Below are positions 26,099 to 34,808 of a DNA stretch of 64,000 nucleotides, piece after piece. Source of the stretch: Terriglobia bacterium (lineage in GTDB: Bacteria; Acidobacteriota; Terriglobia; Terriglobales; Acidobacteriaceae); contig JAIQEU010000005.1 in NCBI GenBank assembly GCA_020073665.1, positions 124,001 through 188,000 of the forward strand, read 5' to 3'. The first letter of the stretch is position 1, and every line of letters starts with the position of its first letter. The notes beneath the pieces are model-generated. The model had not been told where the DNA came from and ran no database searches. It saw only the letters and a list, made by a program, of their open reading frames with translations. Position numbers and translations under genes: made by a program.

Positions 26099-26131
26099 GC
26101 CCCGTCGTTCTTCGGCGGGGCTGTTTTTTTT
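26099..26131 (+). terminator. Rho-independent terminator of the PEP-CTERM gene
   Basis: A 9-bp stem (GCCCCG plus three inner pairs including a T-G wobble, 26099-26107 with 26113-26121) around a TTCTT loop is followed by a run of eight T residues at 26124-26131. It is a textbook intrinsic terminator about 35 bases after the stop codon. Confidence 0.88.
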
Positions 26132-26364
26132 CACCATCATCTGTGCTCTCGGGCGATCACGTCGAGGTAACCCCTCAACCTCTCCCACATTGGGCTAGGC
26201 ATATCCACCGTCCATTCTGGCCCAAGTGGCGTCCTTGCATACACTTGGTCATGCTCCCCGGACCTGAAAGTGCGGGGCAGTCAGTTACTGCCGTAATCTT
26301 CCTGGCGGGGAATACGATTGACCTGTACCCCCCTACATCCTTAAATTCGCCTGCAGGGGGTTGT

Positions 26365-26613
26365 ATGAAGGATATCCATGAGGTTTTGCGCCATAAGCAA
26401 GCCAGATACGCGCAACTAGCCAAACAGATTGAAGCCTTGCAGCAAGCCGCCGAAAAGCTGCGGGAAGTGGCCCCGCTGCTGACCGAGAACGACGAAGACG
26501 ACAGCGTGGTTCTGGCGGAGGCTGACGAGCCCAACACCATGGCAAAAGCCGCTTCCGCGAATTCGGCTCCAGCTGCCCCCGCCAAGCGTGGCACGGCCCC
26601 GCGTTGGCCGTAA
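26365..26613 (+). CDS. Small coiled-coil protein of unknown function
   Basis: 82 residues. The first 45 form a likely amphipathic helix or coiled coil (MKDIHEVLRHKQARYAQL, IEALQQAAEKLREVAPLL), followed by an acidic segment (ENDEDDS) and an Ala/Pro-rich basic tail. The ATG at 26365 is chosen because the coiled coil starts there; the longer frame upstream runs through spacer DNA. It lies 38 bp before the PilZ gene on the same strand and is probably cotranscribed with it. Function not recognised. Confidence 0.65.
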   Translation: MKDIHEVLRHKQARYAQLAKQIEALQQAAEKLREVAPLLTENDEDDSVVLAEADEPNTMAKAASANSAPAAPAKRGTAPRWP

Positions 26614-26651
26614 GGGGTACAGCCAACCACTAACGACACTCGGGCGCTCTC

Positions 26652-27785
26652 ATGACTTTTCAGGCATTGTTGGTTTCCAAAGACGAAGAGGCCACTGCGG
26701 TTCTGGGCCCGGTCCTGTCCGGGTTCGGGGTGGGTGTGCAGTCCTGCGGATATCCGGACGCCATCTGCCGGCTGACGGAACAGAACTTCGATGCGGTGAT
26801 CGTGGACTACGACGATCCGCACAGCGCCGCACTCGTGCTGCAGAACGCCTATCAGGCCTCGGCGCGAAATAATGCCGTCACCATCGCCCTGTTGAGCGAC
26901 AAGACCAAAGTACGCAACGTGTTCGGCGAGGGCGCAAACTTCGTGCTGTACAAGCCGGTGTCTGAGCCGCAGGCCCAAGCTAGCCTGCGTGCCGCCACCG
27001 CTCTTATCAAGCGCGAACGCCGCCGTTCCTTCCGCGTGCCGGTACAAATCCCGGTGCAGCTACGGGTACAGAACGGGCCCGATTTGGAAGGCATCCTCCT
27101 GGATCTGAGTGAGGACGGAATGGATGTCCTGGCGGCCCAGCCGCTGTGCCCCGCAGCTGGTATCAGCGCCAGTTTCACCTTGCCCGACGGCACCACCGAA
27201 ATGGAAGTGCGTGGCGAAGTAGCGTGGGCCAACCCCAACGGGCAGTCGGGCGTGCGCTTCGTCGATCTTTCCGAAAATACGCACAGCACCTTGCGACAAT
27301 GGGTCACTGCCAATGCTCCCGAGCTTCCCCCGGACGACCCCGAGCCGGTTTCGCAGTGCAAGCTGACCGACCTCAGCCTGGGCGGATGCTACGTGGAGAC
27401 CGAATCGCCGTTCCCGGAGAAATCCGGCATCGTGCTCTGCCTGAAAGCGGAGGACATGGAAGTGCAGGCCGAGGGCATGGTGCGAGTGATGCACCCGGAA
27501 TTTGGCATGGGCATCGAATTCGCCTCGCGCACGGCGGAACAGCGGGCGCAGGTAGGCAGCTTCATCGATTTTCTGACCAGCCGTCCGGGGACCCTTCCCG
27601 AATTGCTCGTCACCCCGCGGACTTTGACGGTCGCCGACGATTACGACGGCCACGCGTCTGCGAACGGAGAGGAACTCGAGGATTCCCTGCTCCAACTTCT
27701 CCGCCAGCACGAATCCATGAGCCTGGAACAATTCGTCCAAGCCCTGCGCCGGCAGCGCAACTCCGAAGAAGTCGCCTCTTCCTAG
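26652..27785 (+). CDS. Receiver-like protein with two PilZ domains
   Basis: 377 residues. An N-terminal receiver-like domain (about 1-115: FQALLVSKDEEATAVL, FDAVIVDYDDPH, FVLYKPVSEPQA) keeps the final Lys but may lack a full phosphorylation pocket. Two PilZ domains follow. The first has RRRSFRVPVQ and LDLSEDGMDVL (about 120-225), matching the c-di-GMP RxxxR...[D/N]xSxxG pattern. The second has CKLTDLSLGGCYVE (about 235-320), where the Arg part is less clear. It is likely a c-di-GMP effector in surface behaviour. The C terminus ends in a helical tail. It follows a small coiled-coil gene. Confidence 0.82.
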   Translation: MTFQALLVSKDEEATAVLGPVLSGFGVGVQSCGYPDAICRLTEQNFDAVIVDYDDPHSAALVLQNAYQASARNNAVTIALLSDKTKVRNVFGEGANFVLYKPVSEPQAQASLRAATALIKRERRRSFRVPVQIPVQLRVQNGPDLEGILLDLSEDGMDVLAAQPLCPAAGISASFTLPDGTTEMEVRGEVAWANPNGQSGVRFVDLSENTHSTLRQWVTANAPELPPDDPEPVSQCKLTDLSLGGCYVETESPFPEKSGIVLCLKAEDMEVQAEGMVRVMHPEFGMGIEFASRTAEQRAQVGSFIDFLTSRPGTLPELLVTPRTLTVADDYDGHASANGEELEDSLLQLLRQHESMSLEQFVQALRRQRNSEEVASS

Positions 27786-28088
27786 CAGGGCGCGAAGAGA
27801 AGCAATCCCTCAAAAACCAAAAGACCCGCACGCCGTCTCTCGTGCGAGCCTCTCAGTGCCCTCGCGGGCGGTTCCACCTCGTAATGCAGGCAGTGTAGTG
27901 CGTCGGCATTACTCCAAGGTTTCAGGCAGGTTAATTCTTCGTGAATAAGCCGCTGGTTTTTTCACATTTGCCCCAGCGGCCAATCCCTCACATGCGCTCG
28001 TGATGGCAATCACCGCCGAACCGCGGCCACAGCGTTATACCAGAGGTGCTGGGTCTCCATTCCGCACAGGCCTGCGACGAGGTGTCCC
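27786..28088. other. 303-bp intergenic stretch with small hairpins
   Basis: No gene is supported. Soon after the PilZ stop codon an arm GCACG pairs with CGTGC (about 27829-27847), a possible terminator-like element without a clear T run. The remainder up to the universal stress gene shows no recognised motif. Confidence 0.4.
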
Positions 28089-28976
28089 ATGCAAGTCCCA
28101 AAAGCCAATCTCCGCCTTTCCCTGAAGAACGTCCTGTTTACCACCGACTTCACGTCCGCGTCCGTAGCCGCGCTGCCCTACGTGACGGCCCTGGCCGGTT
28201 GGTATGGAGCCAAGATCGTGGTGGTGCATTGTGTCGAACCGGAACCCGTCCTCAGCATGCCCATGGAACCAATGCCCCAGGACATGGATTTCAACTGGCG
28301 CAACGCGAAAATAAAGATGGGCGAGTTTCTCCGCTCCCGTCCGCTGGAAGGCACCGCGCACGAAACTCTCGTGCTCCAAGGCGACCTCTGGCCCGTCCTC
28401 GAGGACGTCATCCGGCGTCACGAAATCGATCTGATTGTGCTCGGCACCCACGGCCGGGAAGGAATCAAGAAGCTGGTGATGGGCTCCTCCGCCGAGCAGA
28501 TCTTCCGGCGCGCTGCCTGCCCGGTTCTTACGGTCGGGCCGAAGGCCATCCATCCCTCGGTCCGCTTCGAGAACTGGAAACACATCCTGTTCGCCACCGA
28601 CTTCTCGGCGGGCTCGCTGGGGGCGCTCCCCTACGCACTTTCCCTCGCCGAAGAGAACCAGGCTGCGCTGACCCTACTGCATATGATCTCGTTGGTTCCG
28701 ATGCAGCGGGAGCAGTTCGTGATTGAAGCCGCCCGCAAGCGGCTCGAACTACTGGTGCCGCTCGAAGCGGCCGCGTGGTGCAATCCGGAATTCGTGGTGC
28801 AGCTGGGATTCCCCACGGACGGCATTCTGCGAGTAGCCGAGGAGCGCGGCGCCGATCTTATCGTTATGGGAGTCCATACCCCGCGTTCTCCCCGGGCTTC
28901 TGTGCATCTTCCCTGGGCGATCGCCCACGAGGTGGTCAGCCGCTCGCATTGCCCAGTGCTGACCGTACGCGGATAG
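28089..28976 (+). CDS. Tandem-domain universal stress protein
   Basis: 295 residues with two UspA domains. Domain 1 (about 12-152) begins KNVLFTTDFTSAS and ends GTHGREGIKKLVMGSSAEQIFRRAACPVLTVGP, carrying the G-x2-G-x9-G(S/T) ATP-binding motif. Domain 2 (about 160-295) begins KHILFATDFSAGS and ends HEVVSRSHCPVLTVRG; its loop (GVHTPRSPRASVHLPW) departs from the ATP motif, so only the first domain may bind nucleotide. No neighbour suggests the trigger. Confidence 0.9.
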   Translation: MQVPKANLRLSLKNVLFTTDFTSASVAALPYVTALAGWYGAKIVVVHCVEPEPVLSMPMEPMPQDMDFNWRNAKIKMGEFLRSRPLEGTAHETLVLQGDLWPVLEDVIRRHEIDLIVLGTHGREGIKKLVMGSSAEQIFRRAACPVLTVGPKAIHPSVRFENWKHILFATDFSAGSLGALPYALSLAEENQAALTLLHMISLVPMQREQFVIEAARKRLELLVPLEAAAWCNPEFVVQLGFPTDGILRVAEERGADLIVMGVHTPRSPRASVHLPWAIAHEVVSRSHCPVLTVRG

Positions 28977-29053
28977 GGTAGCTGGCGGACAGCGCCGGAG
29001 CTGTTAACAGGGGCGTGGGCTCGGTGGGTCTCTACCAGGCCTGAGGGCGTGCC

Positions 29054-29929
29054 TTACCGCGCCTGCGGCTTCCACTTGTTCAGAAACTGCAGCAGGTCTT
29101 CCGGCGCCAGCGCGCGAGCTTTTTCAAACTCGCCGTTCCTCTGGCTGTAGAGCAGTTTGCCATCGTTCTCGAGCACGGCGAGGCCAGGAATACCTTTCGT
29201 CATCGGCACTCCGTAGAGCTGCATCAAGTCCTGGTTCTTGTCGCCTTGCCCTACGTCAACGTGCACCACTTCGTAATTCCTCTGGAGCACCGGTGCAAGC
29301 TCTGCGCGATGGAACGCCAGGTCCAGCACGTGACAGTCGTAGCACCAGTTGGCTCCGAAAACCAGCAGAACCCGCTTGTGCGCGCTGAGCGCACGCCCCA
29401 GTGCGGCCTTGATTTCGGCCTTGGCGTCCACTCCGTCCTCGTAAATATCCTTGTTCTCGGTGGGCTGCTGCAGACGGGTGACGTCGGTGCGCTTGGCGAC
29501 GGTAATCCGCCACTGCTCACCTTGCTGTTGCCAGAGTTGCCCTTCCTCCACGTAAATCGTGCGCGTTGCGCTACCGGCCTTGGATTTAACTTCTGCCTGG
29601 AAGACCACTTGTTGCACGCCCGGCTTCGGCGACACCGACTGCAGAACATCCAGATCAATGCTTCGCGCTTTCAGTCCGTTCCAAAAAGTAACTTCCGCAG
29701 CAGCGTCGCTTCCACCGCTGGCGCTGCTCACCTGGGCCGCAGGATTCGCGCTATACAGCCCATTCAGAGCCGCCGTGTCCCCGGCCACGATCGCCTTTTT
29801 CCATTGCTCCAGCGGAGCAAACGCCGCGCCAGGCGAAGGGGAGTTCTGCGCCAGCGGGGCCGTCGAAATTAACGCTACCCCTGCCAAAGCAGCTATCCAA
29901 CGCACACTTGACTGCCAACCGAAAGACAT
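29054..29929 (-). CDS. Secreted thioredoxin-fold protein with NTF2-like N-terminal domain
   Basis: 291 residues. A signal peptide (about 1-28) is followed by an NTF2/DUF4440-like domain (about 35-148: EQWKKAIVAGDTAALNGLYS, WRITVAKRTDVTRL). The thioredoxin domain (about 165-291) carries the active site WCYDC (C196 and C199) in VLLVFGANWCYDCHVLDL, and the cis-Pro loop in GIPGLAVLENDGKLLYSQ. It is probably a periplasmic thiol-disulfide or redox protein. The pairing of an NTF2-like domain with thioredoxin is uncommon. Single gene. Confidence 0.82.
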   Translation of the reverse strand: MSFGWQSSVRWIAALAGVALISTAPLAQNSPSPGAAFAPLEQWKKAIVAGDTAALNGLYSANPAAQVSSASGGSDAAAEVTFWNGLKARSIDLDVLQSVSPKPGVQQVVFQAEVKSKAGSATRTIYVEEGQLWQQQGEQWRITVAKRTDVTRLQQPTENKDIYEDGVDAKAEIKAALGRALSAHKRVLLVFGANWCYDCHVLDLAFHRAELAPVLQRNYEVVHVDVGQGDKNQDLMQLYGVPMTKGIPGLAVLENDGKLLYSQRNGEFEKARALAPEDLLQFLNKWKPQAR

Positions 29930-30138
29930 GAATCTCTCCCTTTCAGAGGCGCCCCATAGGGCTGCCCGAGCCTGTTCTGAGCCGAACCGGAAGGGCTGTC
30001 GGACGCGTGCCAGCCCAGTGATTTGCCAAAGTTGCAGTATATCCGACCGGCTGTTTTGCTCTATCCTGTTCCGTCACCGTCCCCGAGGAGCTTGCTCTGA
30101 ACCACCGCATCCAGGGCTCACCGACCGCGCGGTTAAAG

Positions 30139-32415
30139 TTGTTCCCGCTCCCCGCGTTGGTTGTCGCGCTCACAGCCTTCGCGGTGGTCGCTCCAACGCT
30201 ATGGCTGGGCATTCCTTCCGGGCACGATTTCGAGTTTCACATGAATTCCTGGATGGAGGTACTGCAGCAATGGCACCAGTTTGTTCTCTATCCGCGCTGG
30301 GCGGCCTCGGCCCATTACGGCTACGGTGAAGCGCGATTTGTTTTCTATCCCCCGGCTTCCTGGACGCTAGGGGCGGCACTGGGCGCGCTACTGCCCTGGG
30401 AACTCGTACCCGGCGCCTACAGCTGGCTGGTGCTCACGTTTTCCGGTTGTTCCATGTTCCTGCTGGCACGCCGCTGGCTGCCTCGGGGCGACGCCATCTT
30501 CGCGGCTGCTCTTTACGCCGCCAACCCCTATTACATCGTTGTCGTCTACTGGCGAAGCGCCAACGCCGAACTACTGGCGGGCGCGCTGTTGCCCCTACTG
30601 CTGCTGTTCGCGCTCCGCACCGACGAGGAGCCCGGCAAGGTAGTCCTTCCCCTCGGCCTGATTGTCGCGGCAGCATGGCTCACCAACGCCCCCGCAGCCG
30701 TCATGGTGAACTACTCCCTGGCCTTGCTGCTGGTGGTAATGGCGATCGTCCGCCGCTCCCCCCGGGTTCTGCTCTATGGCGCAATGGCAATCGTTTTAGG
30801 TGCTGCCCTGGCAGCGTTCTACATCTTCCCGGCGGCCTACGAAGAGAAGTGGGTGAACATCGCAGAAGTGCTTTCCCCGGGGGTGCGCCCGCAGGACAAC
30901 TTTCTGTTCACCATCATCCCTGACCCCGATCACAACCGTTTCAACTGGCTGGTTTCGCTCGTAGCCCTAGCCGAGATGATTGCGTTGGCTGGAGCCGCGC
31001 TGCTCACATCCAGGCGACCCAAAGCCCTCAAAGTACCTGGGACACGGTCATCCCTGCGTGTGACCCTGTTCTCATGGTCTGCCGTCGCCATGCTCCTCAT
31101 GTTTCCCATCACCTTCCTGGCCTGGCAGTATCTGCCCGAGCTGCGGTTTGTGCAGCTCCCCTGGCGCTGGCTGCTGTGTCTGAACGTGGCCTTCGCGCTG
31201 CTGGCCACTATGGCCTGGCGGCGATGGATCATGCGGGCTCTAATCTGCGCTGTGATGGTGGGCGTGCTGGCGCTGGTTTGGTTCCGGGTGCAAGCGCCTT
31301 GGTGGGACGCCGCCGCCGACATCGCCTTAATGCAGAACAGCTTGGTCAGCGGTGAGGGCTACCAAGGCACGGACGAATACGTCCCCGCAGGCGCCGATCC
31401 CTATGAAATCAAGCAGGACGCGCGCCGCGTCACCTTCGCCGGCGAGGGCCAGGCGCGCATCCATGTGCTCGCGTGGGATCCCGAATCCAAGCGCTTTTCC
31501 GCCATTGTCAGTCAGCCGGGAGAACTGATCCTTCGCCTGTTCAACTACCCCGCATGGCAGGTGGAGGTCAACGGACGCCGCGTCACCGCCGGAAGCCAAG
31601 ACGTGACCGGACAGATGCTGATCCCCGTCGAAGCCGGCGAGAACCTCATCCAGGTGAACTTCAGCCGCACCTGGGACCGCACCGTGGGAGGCATGGTTTC
31701 GGGCGTGACTGCGTTCCTGTTATTGGGATTCACCATGTTCCGGCGGAGGCTTGGGAGCGCCGCTGGAGCAGCAGCGCCACGAAAACCGATGAAACACGTA
31801 CTCATCGCCACCTCCAACCCCGGCAAGCTGCGCGATTTCGCCGGCGCGGCTGCGGCACATAACATCGAGGTAGCCGCCATCCCTGACTTCTCGTCGCTTC
31901 CCACCGTGGTCGAGGATGGACTGACCTTTGAAGCCAACGCCCGCAAGAAAGCGGAGGCCTACAGCCGCTCCGTGCCTGGAGAAATCGTGTTGGCGGACGA
32001 CTCCGGCCTCGAGGTAGATGCCTTGGGCGGCGCTCCCGGGGTGCATTCCGCCCGCTACGCCGCCGACCAACCGCACCAGGCAGAGAATAATACCGACGAC
32101 GAAGCCAACAACGCCCGCCTCATCCGTGAGCTCGCCCCCATTCCCGCCGACCGGCGCACCGGCCGCTTCGTTTGCGTGATCGCCGCCGCTCGCGACGGCC
32201 AAACTCTCGGCGTCTTCCACGGAAAAGCGGAGGGGATCATTCTCGATAGCCCACGCGGAACGAATGGTTTCGGCTACGATCCCCTCTTTTACTTTCCCCA
32301 GATTCAAAAGACCTTTGCTGAACTGACCGCCCAGGAAAAATCCCGCTATAGCCACCGCGGAAAAGCTTTTCGCGAGTTCCTGTCGTGGTGCGAAGCCCAC
32401 GTCGGCTGCTGCTGA
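30139..32415 (+). CDS. In-frame fusion: polytopic membrane protein (PTPS-related family) with RdgB/HAM1 dITPase
   Basis: One uninterrupted frame of 758 codons. Residues about 1-550 form a multi-helix membrane protein of the 6-pyruvoyl-tetrahydropterin-synthase-related type (GHDFEFHMNSWMEVLQQW, AYEEKWVNIAEVL), with an extracytoplasmic beta domain and a last helix ending FTMFRRRL. Residues about 551-758 are a complete RdgB/HAM1 pyrophosphatase that removes ITP/dITP/XTP (IATSNPGKLRDF, VLADDSGLEVDALGGAPGVHSARYA, GTNGFGYDPLF, SHRGKAF). No stop separates them. An internal ATG at 31789 could start RdgB separately, without a clear ribosome binding site. The listed start is TTG at 30139. A CTG at 30097 with GAGGAG 6 bases upstream is an alternative start. 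Confidence 0.78.
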   Translation: MFPLPALVVALTAFAVVAPTLWLGIPSGHDFEFHMNSWMEVLQQWHQFVLYPRWAASAHYGYGEARFVFYPPASWTLGAALGALLPWELVPGAYSWLVLTFSGCSMFLLARRWLPRGDAIFAAALYAANPYYIVVVYWRSANAELLAGALLPLLLLFALRTDEEPGKVVLPLGLIVAAAWLTNAPAAVMVNYSLALLLVVMAIVRRSPRVLLYGAMAIVLGAALAAFYIFPAAYEEKWVNIAEVLSPGVRPQDNFLFTIIPDPDHNRFNWLVSLVALAEMIALAGAALLTSRRPKALKVPGTRSSLRVTLFSWSAVAMLLMFPITFLAWQYLPELRFVQLPWRWLLCLNVAFALLATMAWRRWIMRALICAVMVGVLALVWFRVQAPWWDAAADIALMQNSLVSGEGYQGTDEYVPAGADPYEIKQDARRVTFAGEGQARIHVLAWDPESKRFSAIVSQPGELILRLFNYPAWQVEVNGRRVTAGSQDVTGQMLIPVEAGENLIQVNFSRTWDRTVGGMVSGVTAFLLLGFTMFRRRLGSAAGAAAPRKPMKHVLIATSNPGKLRDFAGAAAAHNIEVAAIPDFSSLPTVVEDGLTFEANARKKAEAYSRSVPGEIVLADDSGLEVDALGGAPGVHSARYAADQPHQAENNTDDEANNARLIRELAPIPADRRTGRFVCVIAAARDGQTLGVFHGKAEGIILDSPRGTNGFGYDPLFYFPQIQKTFAELTAQEKSRYSHRGKAFREFLSWCEAHVGCC

Positions 32416-32572
32416 CTGCCAACCAAGCCTTACGCTTTCAAGTACGGTTACGCCGGCTGGGCGGTTTGCCGGCGATAAAAACCGGGGCGTATATTGAAAG
32501 GTTTGGCCGACAGTGTCGGCCGGTACAGTTTCGGACCTACTACTACTAATCCTTTCCTTCTACGGAGTCCTC

Positions 32573-34666
32573 ATGAAACGCGTCTTATTGCTTTCCAGTT
32601 TGTTATGTGTTTTCGCCTGTTCCATTGCCGTCGCTGATGAAGGCATGTGGCTGTACAACGCTTTTCCCAAGGACAAGGTTAAAGCCAGCTACGGATTTGA
32701 ACCCACGCAGGCGTGGCTGGACCATATTCGGCTGTCCTCGGTGCGTTTTAACAATGGCGGTTCGGGATCGTTTGTTTCGCCCTATGGGTTGACCTTCACC
32801 AACCATCACGTGGGTGCGGAGTGCGTACAGCAACTTTCGACCGGCGGCAAAGACTTCATGAAAGCTGGTTTCTACGCCGCGACCCAGGCGGAAGAGGCCA
32901 AGTGCCCTAATCTCGAACTCAACCAGTTAGTTGGGATCGAAGACGTGACCGCGAAGGTGAATGCCGACGTGACGGACGGAATGTCGACGGCGGAAATAGG
33001 ACAGGCCCAGCGTGCGGCCATGTCGAAGGTGGAGAACGAATGCACTATCTCAACCGGCCTGCGCTGTGATGTGGTCACATTCTATTCCGGAGAGGTTTAC
33101 CAGTTGTATAAGTACAAGAAGTACACCGACGTGCGACTGGTGTTCGCCCCGGAATTTGATATGGCGTTTTTTGGAGGCGATCCTGACAATTTCACCTTTC
33201 CGCGCTATGACCTGGATATCACCTTCTTTCGGGTATACGAGAATGACAAGCCTGCCCACATCGAGAACTATCTAGCCTGGTCCCGTACGGGGGTGAAGGA
33301 GGGCGACCTGATCTTCGTTTCCGGCAACCCTGGGACAACAGGACGCTTACGAACCATGGTGCAACTGGCATTTCTGCGCGACCTCGACTATCCCTCCCGG
33401 CTGGACAACTACAAGCGCCGCATCAACCTGCTCAAGAATTTCAGCGCCGAGTCGGACGAGAACGCCCGCATCGCCAAGGAATGGCTTTTCAGTTACCAGA
33501 ACTCCCAGAAGGCAATTACCGGATACCTGGCTGGCATGGACGAACCTACGATGGCGCGTAAGGCTGCGGAAGAAGCACGGTTGCAAACTGAGTTCAAAGC
33601 CAATCCCAAGAACACCGGCGTTACCGATCCTTGGGAGCAGATTGCCAGCGCCACGAAACGGCAGCGGGAGCTCTACCTGCCCCTGACCTATGTCGAACGC
33701 ATGCGCGGCTTCAGCGGCGATCTGAGCACCAGGGCTCGTGTGCTGGTACGAGCGACGGCGGAGAAGACTCGCCCCAACCAGCAGCGTCTGCGCGAGTACC
33801 GTGATTCCAACCTGCGGTCAATTGAACAGGACCTGTTCTCCACGGCACCCATCTACAAATCGCTGGAGACGGTGATGCTGGCCGACTCGCTGGCACAGAT
33901 GCAGGAGGCGCTGGGCAGCGACAATCCAGTGGTCAAGAAAGCTCTCGGCGGGAAGACTGCCGCGGAAGCCGCCAAGGACCTGATTGCCAACACCAAACTG
34001 GAGGACGTGAGTTTCCGCAGACAGCTCTACCAGGGTGGCACGGCGGCGATCGAAGCCAGCACCGATCCGCTGATCGTCCTGATGAGCAGCATTGATCCCG
34101 ATGCACGGCAGATACGAAAGAGATTCGAGGACGAGGTCGACTCCGTAGAACGCCGAGAAGGCGCGGTAATCGCCAAGGCCCGCTTTGCCCACCACGGCTT
34201 CACCGTCCCTCCCGACGCCACGTTCACCCTGCGCCTGAGCTACGGAGCGGTGCGCGGCTACAAAGAGAATGGCAAGCCGGTTCCCTACTTCACCATGATC
34301 GGCGGCGCTTACCGGCATGCGGCGGAGAACGGGAATAAGCCGCCCTACCAACTTCCGGACAGCTGGGTGAAGGCCAAGACCAAACTGAATCTGAAGACTC
34401 CCCTGAACTTCGTCTCCACTGCGGACATCATTGGAGGCAACTCCGGCAGCCCGACCCTGAACAAGGCCGGCGATGTCGTTGGCATTATCTTTGACGGCAA
34501 CATTCCGTCCCTGGCCTGGAATTTTGCCTACAGCGACGAGCAGGCGCGCGCAGTAAGCGTAGATGCCCGGGGAATCCAGGAGGCCCTGCGAACGATTTAT
34601 GGGGCGACCGCACTGGCCGATGAACTGATGGGAAAGTCCCACAAGGGTGTTGCCGCCGAGCGGTAG
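32573..34666 (+). CDS. S46-family dipeptidyl-peptidase (DPP7-like)
   Basis: 697-residue serine dipeptidyl-peptidase that removes dipeptides from oligopeptide N termini, expected in the periplasm. A signal peptide (about 1-21) is followed by the family start ADEGMWLYNAFP. The catalytic His is in LTFTNHHVG (about 74-81) and the catalytic Ser is S624 in GGNSGSP. Eighteen residues after it is Gly (FDGN), as in DPP7 enzymes preferring hydrophobic P1 residues; DPP11 has Arg there. The ATG at 32573 starts the signal peptide, so an upstream in-frame extension is rejected. Monocistronic. Confidence 0.93.
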   Translation: MKRVLLLSSLLCVFACSIAVADEGMWLYNAFPKDKVKASYGFEPTQAWLDHIRLSSVRFNNGGSGSFVSPYGLTFTNHHVGAECVQQLSTGGKDFMKAGFYAATQAEEAKCPNLELNQLVGIEDVTAKVNADVTDGMSTAEIGQAQRAAMSKVENECTISTGLRCDVVTFYSGEVYQLYKYKKYTDVRLVFAPEFDMAFFGGDPDNFTFPRYDLDITFFRVYENDKPAHIENYLAWSRTGVKEGDLIFVSGNPGTTGRLRTMVQLAFLRDLDYPSRLDNYKRRINLLKNFSAESDENARIAKEWLFSYQNSQKAITGYLAGMDEPTMARKAAEEARLQTEFKANPKNTGVTDPWEQIASATKRQRELYLPLTYVERMRGFSGDLSTRARVLVRATAEKTRPNQQRLREYRDSNLRSIEQDLFSTAPIYKSLETVMLADSLAQMQEALGSDNPVVKKALGGKTAAEAAKDLIANTKLEDVSFRRQLYQGGTAAIEASTDPLIVLMSSIDPDARQIRKRFEDEVDSVERREGAVIAKARFAHHGFTVPPDATFTLRLSYGAVRGYKENGKPVPYFTMIGGAYRHAAENGNKPPYQLPDSWVKAKTKLNLKTPLNFVSTADIIGGNSGSPTLNKAGDVVGIIFDGNIPSLAWNFAYSDEQARAVSVDARGIQEALRTIYGATALADELMGKSHKGVAAER

Positions 34667-34678
34667 GAGGAAGCCCAA

Positions 34679-34705
34679 TCACCAACATGCCCGCATGTTG
34701 GGTGA
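34679..34705. terminator. Hairpin between convergent S46 and S8 peptidase genes
   Basis: TCACCAACATGC (34679-34690) pairs with GCATGTTGGGTGA (34693-34705) with one bulged G. It begins 12 bases after the S46 stop and could end that transcript. There is no strong T run. Confidence 0.45.
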
Positions 34706-34808
34706 GGTTACGCCAGGTGACGTGATTGCTGGTGTAAACGCCCGGTTTCGACACTAGTTTCGCCGCGCAGCGTTTCCCGTTACGCAGCAACTTCCGGCTG
34801 TGCAGTGC

